From the NCBI GenBank assembly GCA_019308525.1, contig JAFDIC010000009.1, positions 1 through 26,582 of the forward strand: DNA of 26,582 bases. Direction: 5' to 3'. How positions within the stretch are numbered: position 1 is the first letter of the stretch; each line of letters begins with the position of its first letter. The notes under the pieces are model-generated. The model did no database searches and was not told where the DNA came from. It worked only from the letters and a program-made list of their open reading frames with translations. The DNA is from Deltaproteobacteria bacterium (lineage in GTDB: Bacteria > Desulfobacterota > DSM-4660 > Desulfatiglandales > HGW-15). The position numbers were made by a program, and so were the translations under genes. Shown here in pieces: positions 8,360 through 15,562 of the stretch.

Positions 8360-9139
8360 TTATGTAATGAATCCACACAGCTCAAGAAGGTCATTTATTC
8401 CCAGGGCCTCCTTCTCATGACTATTGAAATCCCGATGGACTCGCCCCTCCCGCATGACGATCAGTCTATTGCCGTATTTCAACGCGTCTAGGAGGTTATG
8501 GGTCACCATCAAGACGGTTGTCCCCTTTTCCCCGCTCAGTTTGACCGTGGTTTCCAGGCAAGCGATAGCGTTCTTCTGGTCAAGGGAAGCGGTGTGCTCA
8601 TCGAGAAGCAGGAAAGATGGATCGCGGGAGAGCGCGAGCTCGACCGCGAGCAACTGGCGCTGTCCTTGGCTGAGGTCGGCCGCCCTTGAGTCGATTTTAT
8701 CGCCGAGGCCAATGGCCTCAAGCCGCTTTTGAAACCAATCTCGCGAGTGGGAAGCGGATGAGAAGCGAAAAGGGGAAGGCGCCATGTCTTTGTTAGAGGC
8801 CAGACGGAAGTTCTCCCATACCGTCATGCCCGGGGCTGTTCCCTTTTTGGGGTCCTGGTGCACTCGCGCCAAGTAGATTGCTCGTTTCCATCGGGGCGTT
8901 TGGAGCCAGTCAACCTGCCCGGCCGAGTTTATCATTTTTATTTCGCCGTCATCAGGATCAAGATCTCCTGCCAACAGGTTCAACAAGGTCGTCTTCCCCG
9001 AGCCGTTAGGACCGACGATTACCAGGAAGGAGCCAGGATCGATGTCCAGGTCAAAGCCTTGCAAGGCATGGACCTTTCCGCTCCCGTTAGCGGGGAAGGC
9101 CTTGGATAGACCTTTAATCTTTAAGCCGTATTGTTCCAC
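8360..9139 (-). CDS. ABC transporter ATP-binding protein (COG1101 type)
   Basis: The 259-aa product has all the nucleotide-binding motifs: Walker A GPNGSGKTT (43-51), signature LSQGQRQ, Walker B FLLLDEHTA and the H-loop VTHN. The combination with a COG2984-like binding protein and a COG4120-like permease in the same block is the typical set for this transporter class, some members of which import tryptophan or tyrosine. It would hydrolyse ATP on the cytoplasmic side to drive uptake. The gene ends 57 bases before the kinase gene and starts 14 bases after the binding-protein gene. Confidence 0.9.
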   Translation of the reverse strand: MEQYGLKIKGLSKAFPANGSGKVHALQGFDLDIDPGSFLVIVGPNGSGKTTLLNLLAGDLDPDDGEIKMINSAGQVDWLQTPRWKRAIYLARVHQDPKKGTAPGMTVWENFRLASNKDMAPSPFRFSSASHSRDWFQKRLEAIGLGDKIDSRAADLSQGQRQLLAVELALSRDPSFLLLDEHTASLDQKNAIACLETTVKLSGEKGTTVLMVTHNLLDALKYGNRLIVMREGRVHRDFNSHEKEALGINDLLELCGFIT

Positions 9140-9153
9140 TTCACCCTCTCCGA

Positions 9154-10131
9154 TTACTGGACAACCTGCGCCGCTCTCTGTTCAACTGCATCCGGGAACT
9201 CATACCCGATCCGGTTCGCGGCTTTCTGATTGAGAATAAGCGTATTGCCCAGGAACATGATTGGTTTACGATCAGCCGGCAGAGCGCCGGTCCTGAGCAC
9301 CTCGGCCACGATCGTGCCGGTTCTACGTCCCAGCTCCTCATAGTCCACCGAGACCGCGGCCAAGGCCCCCTCGCTAACGCTCCCGGAATCGCTGGCGATA
9401 ACAGGTATTCGGGCTTCGTATGCCACCTTGGTGAGCCCGCCGATTGCGGAGACCACGGTATTATCCGATCCAACGTAGAAAACGTCAACGTTGCCGATAA
9501 GCGAGTGGGCGGCGTCCACAACCTCCTGGGACTTCGAAACCGTGACCAACTCCAGCTTGATGCCTTTCTGCTCGGCGAGCTTTTTAATCTGATCCACTCC
9601 ATACTGGGAGTTGCGCTCGCCGGCATTATAAATGACGCCTATGCGTTTAGTTTGAGGAAACAACTCAAAGATAAGATTGAAGTTCGCCTCATAGTTGACC
9701 GCGTCGCAGACGCCCGTCATATTTATGGGATTGCCGTCCATGCCCACGTCCGATGGGTTGGTGACGGTGCTGAACACGATCAATTGCGTGGGAGGCGCTT
9801 CCTTGAATACAGCCTGGGTAACCGGTGTTGACACCGGGATGACCACCTTGGGATTTACAGCCAGCACTTCCTTGGCAAACGCGTTCAGCTTGTCCATCTC
9901 GCCGTTCGCGTTCACCTCGATGATCTCAAGCTTGTCCGGCCCAAAGCCTTCTTCGGCCAGGGAGTCCTTGATGCCCTTTACCGAGGCGTCAAGAATCGGA
10001 TGAGATAGCAGATTGTAGATTACCACCTTGGGCTTGGCCTCTCCGCCATCTCCTTGATAAATAATAACGCCAACGACAACCGCGGCTGCCGCCAATATTA
10101 CCACTAAACCAGTAGCGATCTTTTTGCCCAT
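9154..10131 (-). CDS. ABC transporter substrate-binding protein (COG2984 type)
   Basis: The 325-aa product starts with MGKK and a hydrophobic segment (residues 5-25) without a lipobox Cys, so it is either cleaved by signal peptidase I or stays anchored. The body follows the periplasmic binding protein pattern of the ABC_sub_bind family: VVIYNLLSHPILDASVKGI, VIPVSTPVTQAVFKEAPPTQLIVFSTVTNP, IGVIYNAGERNSQYGVDQIKK and VFYVGSDNTVVSAIGGL. Members of this family bind small ligands; characterised ones include aromatic amino acids. The ligand cannot be read here. The gene lies between the ATPase and permease genes and is part of the same transcript. Confidence 0.88.
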   Translation of the reverse strand: MGKKIATGLVVILAAAAVVVGVIIYQGDGGEAKPKVVIYNLLSHPILDASVKGIKDSLAEEGFGPDKLEIIEVNANGEMDKLNAFAKEVLAVNPKVVIPVSTPVTQAVFKEAPPTQLIVFSTVTNPSDVGMDGNPINMTGVCDAVNYEANFNLIFELFPQTKRIGVIYNAGERNSQYGVDQIKKLAEQKGIKLELVTVSKSQEVVDAAHSLIGNVDVFYVGSDNTVVSAIGGLTKVAYEARIPVIASDSGSVSEGALAAVSVDYEELGRRTGTIVAEVLRTGALPADRKPIMFLGNTLILNQKAANRIGYEFPDAVEQRAAQVVQ

Positions 10132-10159
10132 TTCTCTGCTCCTTTCTCGTCCTTAAAAA

Positions 10160-11125
10160 TTATAGAGGCAATACCTCTTCCTGCTTGGCCGAAGCTTCTC
10201 TCGAATAAAATCTAATGGCAATGAAAATGATAACTATCACCGCTGACAGCAGCTTTAGATCAGTCGGCTGGATGCGCACGGGCAAATACCCAAGAATGCT
10301 TGCCCGCAATATCATGAGGTAGAGGAGGAAGTATACAAAGGCCCCGACCAGGCCTGACAGCACCCTCCCGGAAAGCTTAAGCGCTGGATTTAAGCCCATC
10401 AGCCGAATCGACTCCTCTCCAATAACCAGGGCGGCAACCAAGGTAATGATGACGCCAAAGCCCATGTTGACATCAGCGAATCCTTGCCGGGCCGAGATCA
10501 GACAACCGGCCAGCGCGGTCAAACCGTTAGCTATGGAAAGGCCGATCAGGTGATAGCGGCCAGGCACTCTGCCGAACTCTTCTATCAGGCTCTCGTTTTC
10601 CCCGATGGCGCGAATAACGATTCCAAAGTCGCTTGTAAGCAGAACGTAAAGAGCCGCGACCACGGCCAATGCAATGACAAGGGAAACACCGATCGTCCCC
10701 AGATGAAATCCCATTTCGCTCCACTTGGCTCCCTTGTCAACCATTTGGGCCCAGGAGAACATGCTGGGCAGATCGGAGATATTGAGGTTAGGCTTGCCCG
10801 AGAGCACCCAGAAGGCAATCGAGTAGCACATCATCGAGGTAAGGATTCCCGAGAGAAGGCGGTTAACCCCTATCCTCACATGCATCAGCGCGGTCACCGC
10901 TCCAGCGCATGCACCGGCAAGCACGGCAACCAGGGCAGAGAACACCCAGGGCTGGCCCGCTGAAACCAGGGAGCTGAACACAACGGCGCCCATCAGGAAG
11001 CTGCCATCGGGAGTAAGGTCCGGGTACTTGATTATCCTGAAGGCGAAGGCCACTCCAATCACGGCTATGCCATATCCCGCGCCCTGGAGCAGACAATTAT
11101 CAAGTATGCTTATCAACTGATCCAA
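10160..11125 (-). CDS. ABC transporter permease (COG4120 type)
   Basis: The 321-aa product is a polytopic membrane protein with about eight to nine hydrophobic helices. It has the features of the branched-chain amino acid/ribose-type permease superfamily, such as YPDLTPDGSFLMGAVVFSSL near the N-terminus and the cytoplasmic coupling loop containing RAIGENESLIEEFG. It pairs with the binding protein and ATPase encoded downstream. Its start lies two bases from the stop of the radical SAM gene, so these genes are translationally close and probably one operon. Confidence 0.9.
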   Translation of the reverse strand: MDQLISILDNCLLQGAGYGIAVIGVAFAFRIIKYPDLTPDGSFLMGAVVFSSLVSAGQPWVFSALVAVLAGACAGAVTALMHVRIGVNRLLSGILTSMMCYSIAFWVLSGKPNLNISDLPSMFSWAQMVDKGAKWSEMGFHLGTIGVSLVIALAVVAALYVLLTSDFGIVIRAIGENESLIEEFGRVPGRYHLIGLSIANGLTALAGCLISARQGFADVNMGFGVIITLVAALVIGEESIRLMGLNPALKLSGRVLSGLVGAFVYFLLYLMILRASILGYLPVRIQPTDLKLLSAVIVIIFIAIRFYSREASAKQEEVLPL

Positions 11126-11127
11126 GA

Positions 11128-12690
11128 TTATTTACCCCCTGACAGCACCTTAAGATAGGTTTGCAATTGCGGTTCGGCCAGAGTCCGGGAAGCGGTGATA
11201 TACTTGCTGTAGCTGAAGACTCTTATGCCCGGCAGTTCATTGAGGTCATCCAGGAAGTTAACAACCTCCAACACCGCTGTTGGATTTATCTCGAAGTCGC
11301 CCGATCTCAAACGATCCCCATAGAGGATGCCGACAGGGATTCCACCGGTCCCATGGGCAAAGTTGGCTCCGAGCCAGTGGAGTATCGGTTCCTGTCGAAT
11401 CTCCCAGGCGGTAAAATGCTCGAATACGTTTTCAGGATCCGGGCCCAATATGCCATCTTTTCCGGCTTTGAAGAAGTGCTTAGTGCCTGGGTAGATCACG
11501 TGAAGCTGGGGAAAAATGACTATTCTTTTATCCAGCTCCAGCGCCTGTTCACCCAGCTCCTTGAGTTCCGCTAAGGAAGCCTCACGACTGGACTCGTTTT
11601 CTCCGGGAAGTCCCAGCTGAATGTTGATATAGCAGTCGATGTTACTCTGCAAAATCATGGGCGCCGCCTTATGATGCAGATCATCGAGATATTTTTCAGG
11701 GGAGCCGGTCTTGCCCAGGTAAAGCAGTTGATCGGGTTCGAAGGCTTCGACCCCAAGGTAGATGGCCTCACATCCAGCGCGATCCATCGCTTCTATCACT
11801 TCTTGGCGGCAACAAGATTCGACCCTGGTCTGGCAATCCCATCTGAAAGGAAACTCCTTTTGAAAATCTTCTATCGCGCGGCATAATGCAATCGTTCTTT
11901 TTGGCGATTGGGCGAAAAAGTTGTCTTCAACGGCAATGTTCTTGTATCCCAACTCACCAACAAGGAGTCTCAGGTCTTCAATGACCGCCTCTATTGATTT
12001 GAACCTTATAGTTGTATTGCCGACGGAACAAAAAGAGCAACCCAGCGGGCAACCCCTGGCTGAAACATAGGTGGTGTGATCGAACTTTCCCGGAGGGGAT
12101 TTAAGCTCCCCGTTTCGGAAAATCGGGGAAATCTCATCCAGCTCAACAGGAGCTAATAGCTCACAATCTTCATTTCGCTTGACATGAATTCCGTCTCTGT
12201 AGGAAAGATTCGGAACCTCCGAAATACAGGGATATTTATCTAGCAATTTGACTAGAGGTTCTTCGCCTTCCCCCCTAATGATAAAGTCGACCTCAATATG
12301 GTTCGACAGGGCGACTTTATCCTGGCAGGACACATGATGTCCACCCATGATCGTTATGCACTCAGGGATTAGTTGTTTAAAAATTCTAAGCGTTTTCAAG
12401 GCGTTCTGATATGTCGCGGTTGTGGAGGTCACGCCCACGAATACTCTCCCGCTGGCCGATTTCAGAACCTCTTTGGCCTCCAACGCCAGTTCCTTCATGG
12501 TAGTTCGCCCTAAATCAAGGAGCTTGACCTCAACCCCCGGCAGCCTGGCATCCACGAAGTTTGCTAAAGAAATCAGGCCACTGGAGAAGCCTTCCAGCAG
12601 ATTGGGTTGCGGGGGAAGAACCAGGATGAGAGTTTTCCGGCCCCTTGAGCTACTGCCCGAGCCATGTGATTCATTAATGAAATTAATCAT
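11128..12690 (-). CDS. B12-binding-type radical SAM protein
   Basis: The 520-aa product has a cobalamin-binding-like Rossmann domain at residues 18-150 (LILVLPPQPN, VFVGVTSTTATYQNAL, CITIMGGHHVS, VDFIIRGEGEEPL). A radical SAM core follows with RGCPLGCSFCS (Cys 214, 218, 221). This matches the class of cobalamin-dependent radical SAM enzymes, many of which methylate unactivated carbon or phosphorus in natural products or cofactors. An iron-sulfur cluster, SAM and possibly cobalamin would be needed; the base-off His motif DxHxxG is not obvious, so cobalamin binding is uncertain. No ribosome binding site precedes ATG 12690; translation may be coupled to a short frame that ends at 12691. As the first full gene of the leftward block it may act on the transported compound or on the peptide made at the far end. 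Confidence 0.85.
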   Translation of the reverse strand: MINFINESHGSGSSSRGRKTLILVLPPQPNLLEGFSSGLISLANFVDARLPGVEVKLLDLGRTTMKELALEAKEVLKSASGRVFVGVTSTTATYQNALKTLRIFKQLIPECITIMGGHHVSCQDKVALSNHIEVDFIIRGEGEEPLVKLLDKYPCISEVPNLSYRDGIHVKRNEDCELLAPVELDEISPIFRNGELKSPPGKFDHTTYVSARGCPLGCSFCSVGNTTIRFKSIEAVIEDLRLLVGELGYKNIAVEDNFFAQSPKRTIALCRAIEDFQKEFPFRWDCQTRVESCCRQEVIEAMDRAGCEAIYLGVEAFEPDQLLYLGKTGSPEKYLDDLHHKAAPMILQSNIDCYINIQLGLPGENESSREASLAELKELGEQALELDKRIVIFPQLHVIYPGTKHFFKAGKDGILGPDPENVFEHFTAWEIRQEPILHWLGANFAHGTGGIPVGILYGDRLRSGDFEINPTAVLEVVNFLDDLNELPGIRVFSYSKYITASRTLAEPQLQTYLKVLSGGK

Positions 12691-12744
12691 TTAAGTAATC
12701 CGTTTCGGTTTCAGCCAACACTTTCGCCACCGCCTGCTGTTCAT
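12691..12744 (-). CDS. Possible leader peptide MNSRRWRKCWLKPKRIT
   Basis: A short frame begins at ATG 12744 (or the adjacent ATG 12747) behind a strong GGGAGG (12752-12757). It encodes 17 residues with two Trp and one Cys, and its TAA touches the ATG of the radical SAM gene (TAAATG). The radical SAM gene has no ribosome binding site of its own, so this frame probably supplies ribosomes to it. Trp codons in front of a block holding a transporter class with known Trp/Tyr members could allow attenuation by charged tRNA, but I see no clear terminator/antiterminator pair. A competing frame from ATG 12751, 22 codons long, is possible. Confidence 0.35.
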   Translation of the reverse strand: MNSRRWRKCWLKPKRIT

Positions 12745-12757
12745 CATGCATCCTCCC

Positions 12758-13167
12758 TCAAGGCACGCTTTTCCCTTCAATAGATAATATTGGGAGGGCA
12801 AAAACGCTGGTCTGACTTCTGCTGACATCGGGAGTACAGGCATCCTCGTTATCGGATCTGAAGCTACAGCACCAAGCGCCGCTTGCCAGTGGCTTTATGA
12901 TCTCTATACGACACCCAATCATGGGCAACAACACAAATCAAAAAGCGCATATCGCAGAGAAGCGGAGTTCCAAGTCAGAGCGAGTAAGAAAAAGCGACTC
13001 TCGATTTGCATATGACCAATTGAAAGGGAAGGAAAGAAAAGAGGAGAAAAAAACAGACTGATCATTTAAAGACAACAAGCAGTGGAAACGAGATCAAAGA
13101 CGCTGAATAGGCTTAGGCCAAAAGGCAAACCAAAACCAAGGACATGATTTGAAGGGAGGTGATCCAC
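12758..13167. promoter_or_regulatory. Divergent control region between the two blocks
   Basis: About 400 bp without a convincing gene. It must hold the promoters of both operons. On the + strand the best candidate is TTGCCA (12883-12888), 16 bp, TATACG (12905-12910), only a moderate match. A perfect 13-bp palindrome, CAAGCGCCGCTTG (12873-12885), overlaps that -35 box and could be an operator. The part from 12930 to 13160 is purine-rich. At 13154-13161 it ends in GGGAGGTG, a very strong Shine-Dalgarno sequence for the first gene of the rightward block. No tRNA or known riboswitch was seen. Confidence 0.3.
12921..13061 (+). CDS. Doubtful 46-aa Lys-rich reading frame
   Basis: A frame from ATG 12921 to TGA 13059-13061 encodes 46 residues, very rich in Lys, Arg, Glu and Ser (for example KRSSKSERVRKSDSR). 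It has no ribosome binding site and lies in a purine-rich leader where such composition arises by chance. It could be leaderless if the weak promoter ending at 12910 is real, since the start would fall within about ten bases of the transcript end. I list it only because the next gene is also short and basic. Confidence 0.15.
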   Translation: MGNNTNQKAHIAEKRSSKSERVRKSDSRFAYDQLKGKERKEEKKTD

Positions 13168-13350
13168 TTGGGCGGTATCAAGAAGAAGGAAGGTAAGAAG
13201 AATCGTAAGCATGGTCGTAATCGCGTTAAGTGCGAGCGGTATCGCCTGGAGGGTCGCCGCGAAAAGAATCGCCTCCGTCGCCAGGCAAAGCATCAAAAGC
13301 GTATGGCATATTTCGCTCGTCGCCGCGAGGCGGTCAGGAAGGCAGCTTAA
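13168..13350 (+). CDS. Small highly basic protein (60 aa)
   Basis: The product is almost half Lys and Arg (GGIKKKEGKKNRKHGRNR near the start; RREKNRLRRQAKH in the middle) and ends KAA. A nucleic-acid-binding or polyanion-binding role is likely from charge alone. The RREKN-x-RR pattern reminds me of small basic proteins of phages and plasmids, but this is memory, not a search. I choose TTG 13168 as start because GGAGG (13155-13159) lies eight bases upstream; GTG 13159 would overlap the binding site itself. It is the first gene of the rightward block, three bases before the next frame. Confidence 0.55.
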   Translation: MGGIKKKEGKKNRKHGRNRVKCERYRLEGRREKNRLRRQAKHQKRMAYFARRREAVRKAA

Positions 13351-13352
13351 CC

Positions 13353-13469
13353 ATGCAGGACGTAAGTCAAGGATCAGAACAGAGGCATAACCTGGTCGAG
13401 GCCATTGAGGTCGAACGTACAGCCCAGATTTCTAATCCGTTTCAAGACCGGGATCATATAAACTTCTGA
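13353..13469 (+). CDS. Small peptide (38 aa), unknown
   Basis: A frame from ATG 13353 starts two bases after the previous stop and ends 11 bases before the next gene. AGGAAGG lies about ten bases upstream. The peptide is hydrophilic and acidic in its first half (MQDVSQGSEQRHNLVEAIEV), with no Cys, signal peptide or terminal GlyGly. The tight packing between two genes argues for a real gene, but the short length leaves doubt. No function can be given. Confidence 0.4.
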   Translation: MQDVSQGSEQRHNLVEAIEVERTAQISNPFQDRDHINF

Positions 13470-13480
13470 AGGAAGGGCCG

Positions 13481-13804
13481 ATGCATAGATCAAAAAACAG
13501 CAAGCGGAAGGCGAGGCGTTACCAGCAGCATTCTTATTTCAAGTATCTTGAATATCTGGTGCGCAAGGAATGCGAATCCTTCCGCAAAGAGGTTCGAGAG
13601 AATCTTAATCACGCCCGCTGGCAAAGCCTTAGCCCCTTCTTTCCCTGGTTATTCAGGCGCGATCCGGAGCTTGCCCGGTTTGCCGAGGAGGTCTGGATCG
13701 AGGAGATCAAGAGGATTCATCCTCGGGTTGCCTATCGGAATCAAAAGGATCTGGTTTTGAGCATGTCGTTCAAGTACGAAGAGGGATCAAACAAGGGAGC
13801 ATGA
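13481..13804 (+). CDS. Hypothetical protein, basic N-terminus (107 aa)
   Basis: ATG 13481 follows AAGGAAGGG. The product starts with a basic tail (MHRSKNSKRKARRYQQ) and continues as a mostly helical, aromatic-rich protein (YFKYLEYLVRKECESFRKEV, FFPWLFRRDPELARFAEEVW). It ends KYEEGSNKGA. There is no transmembrane helix and no metal-binding motif. It lies 10 bases before the 250-aa gene. I cannot assign a family. It is a poor candidate for a ubiquitin-like modifier because it looks helical rather than beta-grasp. Confidence 0.6.
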   Translation: MHRSKNSKRKARRYQQHSYFKYLEYLVRKECESFRKEVRENLNHARWQSLSPFFPWLFRRDPELARFAEEVWIEEIKRIHPRVAYRNQKDLVLSMSFKYEEGSNKGA

Positions 13805-13814
13805 GAGGATTGAA

Positions 13815-14567
13815 ATGAAAAACGATCTGTTACATAAGCGATTCGCTGAAGCCGGTTTGAAGGCTGAAGTTACTGATGAACGTCTGAGCTTCGGCCCCAA
13901 TATCTTCGTTGATAATGAGGCCATCTTTCAGATGGATATTGCCAGCCGGCGCAGGAAGGGTCGGGTGGAAGAAAGGTTTCGCATCAGCCCCGGCGATCCC
14001 AACAACCGGGTCGAGGTGCTGAGCGTTGATCCTAACCTCCGCCAGGTGGTTCTCCTGGTGCACGAGCCCGCTCGTAAATTTACCGTAACCCGGTGGCGCA
14101 GGGGTCGAGCGGTTGAGTCCGTTCAGGATACGCCTGCCCTTAAGCGCCATATTCTTTGCGGGTTTGATGAGCGGCATCTTTTTATTTCCAATCTGCCCCG
14201 TGGCGTTACAACGGTGCGCGATGCTCATGAAGCCCTTAAGGATCCCGAGCAGGTCCCCACCGGAGCTAAGGGGGCTGGACGTCCTATTCGCCAGGGGGAA
14301 TTCTTCTTTGTGGATGCCACCGACGAAGAGCGGGAATTTATTGATATGGCCTGTCAAAACGTTGTTTTGCGTAAGGTGGCTATCGAGAATCGCGGTACTC
14401 CGCATGTCGCCGACGAGTTGGTCCGTGCCCTAGGCGCGGTTTTCGTTCGCGGCAAGGTTCGCCATCCGGAGCATAAAACCGTGCGCTTTAATCACTGGCG
14501 CCGGGTGGTTCGAAACCTGGAGCCGGTTGAAGACAGGAATCGTGTCGGCATCGCATGGGTGGACTGA
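13815..14567 (+). CDS. Conserved-looking hypothetical protein (250 aa)
   Basis: The product has two parts. The first (about 1-145) is beta-rich and ends in KRHILCGFDERHLFISNLP and a helix. The second has evenly spaced motifs that look like conserved sites: RQGEFFF (159-165), HVADE (197-201), VRGKVRHPEH (211-220) and HWRRVVRN (227-234). The His, Asp and Glu content of these could form a metal or catalytic site. I have an impression of similar proteins in other bacteria, but no name or function to attach. It is preceded by AGAGG at 13805-13809 and sits at the head of the conjugation operon. There is no terminal GlyGly, so it is not an evident modifier. Confidence 0.75.
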   Translation: MKNDLLHKRFAEAGLKAEVTDERLSFGPNIFVDNEAIFQMDIASRRRKGRVEERFRISPGDPNNRVEVLSVDPNLRQVVLLVHEPARKFTVTRWRRGRAVESVQDTPALKRHILCGFDERHLFISNLPRGVTTVRDAHEALKDPEQVPTGAKGAGRPIRQGEFFFVDATDEEREFIDMACQNVVLRKVAIENRGTPHVADELVRALGAVFVRGKVRHPEHKTVRFNHWRRVVRNLEPVEDRNRVGIAWVD

Positions 14568-14627
14568 AACTCATCGGATTACATCCTTTAACAACCTGGC
14601 AAAGCAATCCTTGAAAGCGAGGTGGAT

Positions 14628-14951
14628 ATGTTTACCTACGAAGACAGCCAGCTCCTGGCCGCTGGGGTCCTTTACGCCTTGTCGGGGTTCTTGTGCGCTT
14701 ATTTCGTGAGTTCGCCCGTACTGAAATGGACCGGCACCATACTGTTCATGGCGGGGGTGGTTTTTATCACGGTGCTGTTGGCGCTTTTCCTGGGATCGAG
14801 CTGCGTAAGCTGCTACGATCCGGCTTTTCACAATCTGAGCTCTTTTATAGCCGAGAACCCGTACGGATTCATCGCGTTTATTTTGGGAGTGGCGCTGGCT
14901 GTAAGGATTCGAAACAAGCCGCGCCGCGACTCATACAGTCAATACCGCTGA
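14628..14951 (+). CDS. Small integral membrane protein (107 aa)
   Basis: Three hydrophobic helices are visible: LLAAGVLYALSGFLCAYFV (about 8-26), TGTILFMAGVVFITVLLALF (about 34-53) and YGFIAFILGVALAV (about 78-92). Between the second and third lies GSSCVSCYDP, a CxxC pair that would face one side of the membrane. The tail is basic (RIRNKPRRDS), which favours a cytoplasmic C-terminus. ATG 14628 has GAGG five bases upstream; a GTG six bases earlier is less likely. It belongs to the early part of the rightward operon. No family recognised. Confidence 0.65.
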   Translation: MFTYEDSQLLAAGVLYALSGFLCAYFVSSPVLKWTGTILFMAGVVFITVLLALFLGSSCVSCYDPAFHNLSSFIAENPYGFIAFILGVALAVRIRNKPRRDSYSQYR

Positions 14952-14971
14952 GTAAAGAAGGGGGGATCACA

Positions 14972-15139
14972 ATGGCTTATCAAGCGGACTTCAGGGCGTG
15001 CGGCCATTTTCCGTTCTGTTTCGGCTGTCCTCATTTCGGGGACTACGCGGAATCTCATTTCTGCTTTGCCTGTGTTCATGGACTGGAACTGGTCGTAAAG
15101 GCAAACTTAACAGTGAAGGGAGGTACAAATGAATATTGA
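14972..15139 (+). CDS. Cys-rich small protein, probably metal-binding (55 aa)
   Basis: This short gene is preceded by GGGGGG at 14960-14965 and overlaps the next gene by 11 bases. The product has cysteines at 10, 16, 19, 31 and 34, arranged as ACGHFPFCFGCPHFGDY and HFCFACVHG, with several His close by. That is a credible zinc-binding or iron-sulfur knuckle. It has no signal peptide. Its overlap with the tri-repeat gene suggests the two products are made in fixed ratio. Family unknown. Confidence 0.55.
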   Translation: MAYQADFRACGHFPFCFGCPHFGDYAESHFCFACVHGLELVVKANLTVKGGTNEY

Positions 15140-15476
15140 TGACATTCGCAGGCAGGTAAGGGAAGGAACCATCAAGGTGGGTCCCCAAGGAATCGAAGGT
15201 GATCGCAGGCCCAGGGGTGTCAAGGTTCCCAAAGAACCGTTCAGGGGAAAGATCGAGGAGGTCCGCAAGCGTCTTCGTGAAACCTCGAATGCGCTGGTCC
15301 GGACTCAGCCCCAGCTTCCGGCCAGGGGGATCAAGGTTCCCAAGGAGCCGTTCCGGGCGACCATCGAGGAGATTCGCCGTCAGCTCCGGCAAGGGCAGGA
15401 CAAGCCCGATGCTCCTAAGCCCTCTCAGAGGGGAGTCAATGTGCCGAAGGAGCCTTTCCGGGTGAACTCTAGCTAA
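15129..15476 (+). CDS. Tri-repeat protein with RGxxVPKEPFR motifs (115 aa)
   Basis: The product consists of three consecutive units of about 36 residues. Each has an amphipathic helix (IDDIRRQVREG, IEEVRKRLRET, IEEIRRQLRQG), a variable linker and a strongly conserved motif (RGVKVPKEPFR 29-39, RGIKVPKEPFR 66-76, RGVNVPKEPFR 101-111). The linkers are rich in Pro, Gln and charged residues and probably disordered. Such an array of a near-identical short motif suggests a multivalent binding partner or scaffold. GGGAGG lies five bases before ATG 15129. A terminator-like hairpin follows. No family recognised; the repeats are real and visible in the sequence. Confidence 0.75.
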   Translation: MNIDDIRRQVREGTIKVGPQGIEGDRRPRGVKVPKEPFRGKIEEVRKRLRETSNALVRTQPQLPARGIKVPKEPFRATIEEIRRQLRQGQDKPDAPKPSQRGVNVPKEPFRVNSS

Positions 15477-15498
15477 GGATCGGTTCTTAACCCGGCAT

Positions 15499-15540
15499 AG
15501 CCAGGCGGGTTCGATTTCGATTCGGGCCCGCCTGGTTTAT
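15499..15540 (+). terminator. Terminator-like hairpin inside the operon
   Basis: CCAGGCGGG (15501-15509) pairs perfectly with CCCGCCTGG (15527-15535), extended by a G-U and an A-U pair, with a 17-nt loop and only a short T stretch (TTTAT) behind. It separates the small-protein genes from the E2/JAMM/E1 genes and could partly stop transcription or protect the upstream message. The short U-tract makes full termination doubtful. Confidence 0.55.
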
Positions 15541-15562
15541 GTCTGAAAGGAGAAGGACAGAG

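Noticed and set aside
9141..9626. 161-codon Ser/Arg-rich frame on the minus strand
   Set aside because: It is another frame of the substrate-binding protein gene with unnatural composition.
13082..13147. Short basic frame from GTG 13082
   Set aside because: No ribosome binding site and only 21 codons; composition follows the purine-rich leader.
13481..13804. 107-aa protein as the missing ubiquitin-like modifier because it ends in GlyAla-like KGA
   Set aside because: The sequence looks helical and basic, without a beta-grasp pattern; kept as unknown.
13830..14405. 191-codon frame on the minus strand
   Set aside because: It lies wholly inside the 250-aa + strand gene, which has better context and a ribosome binding site.
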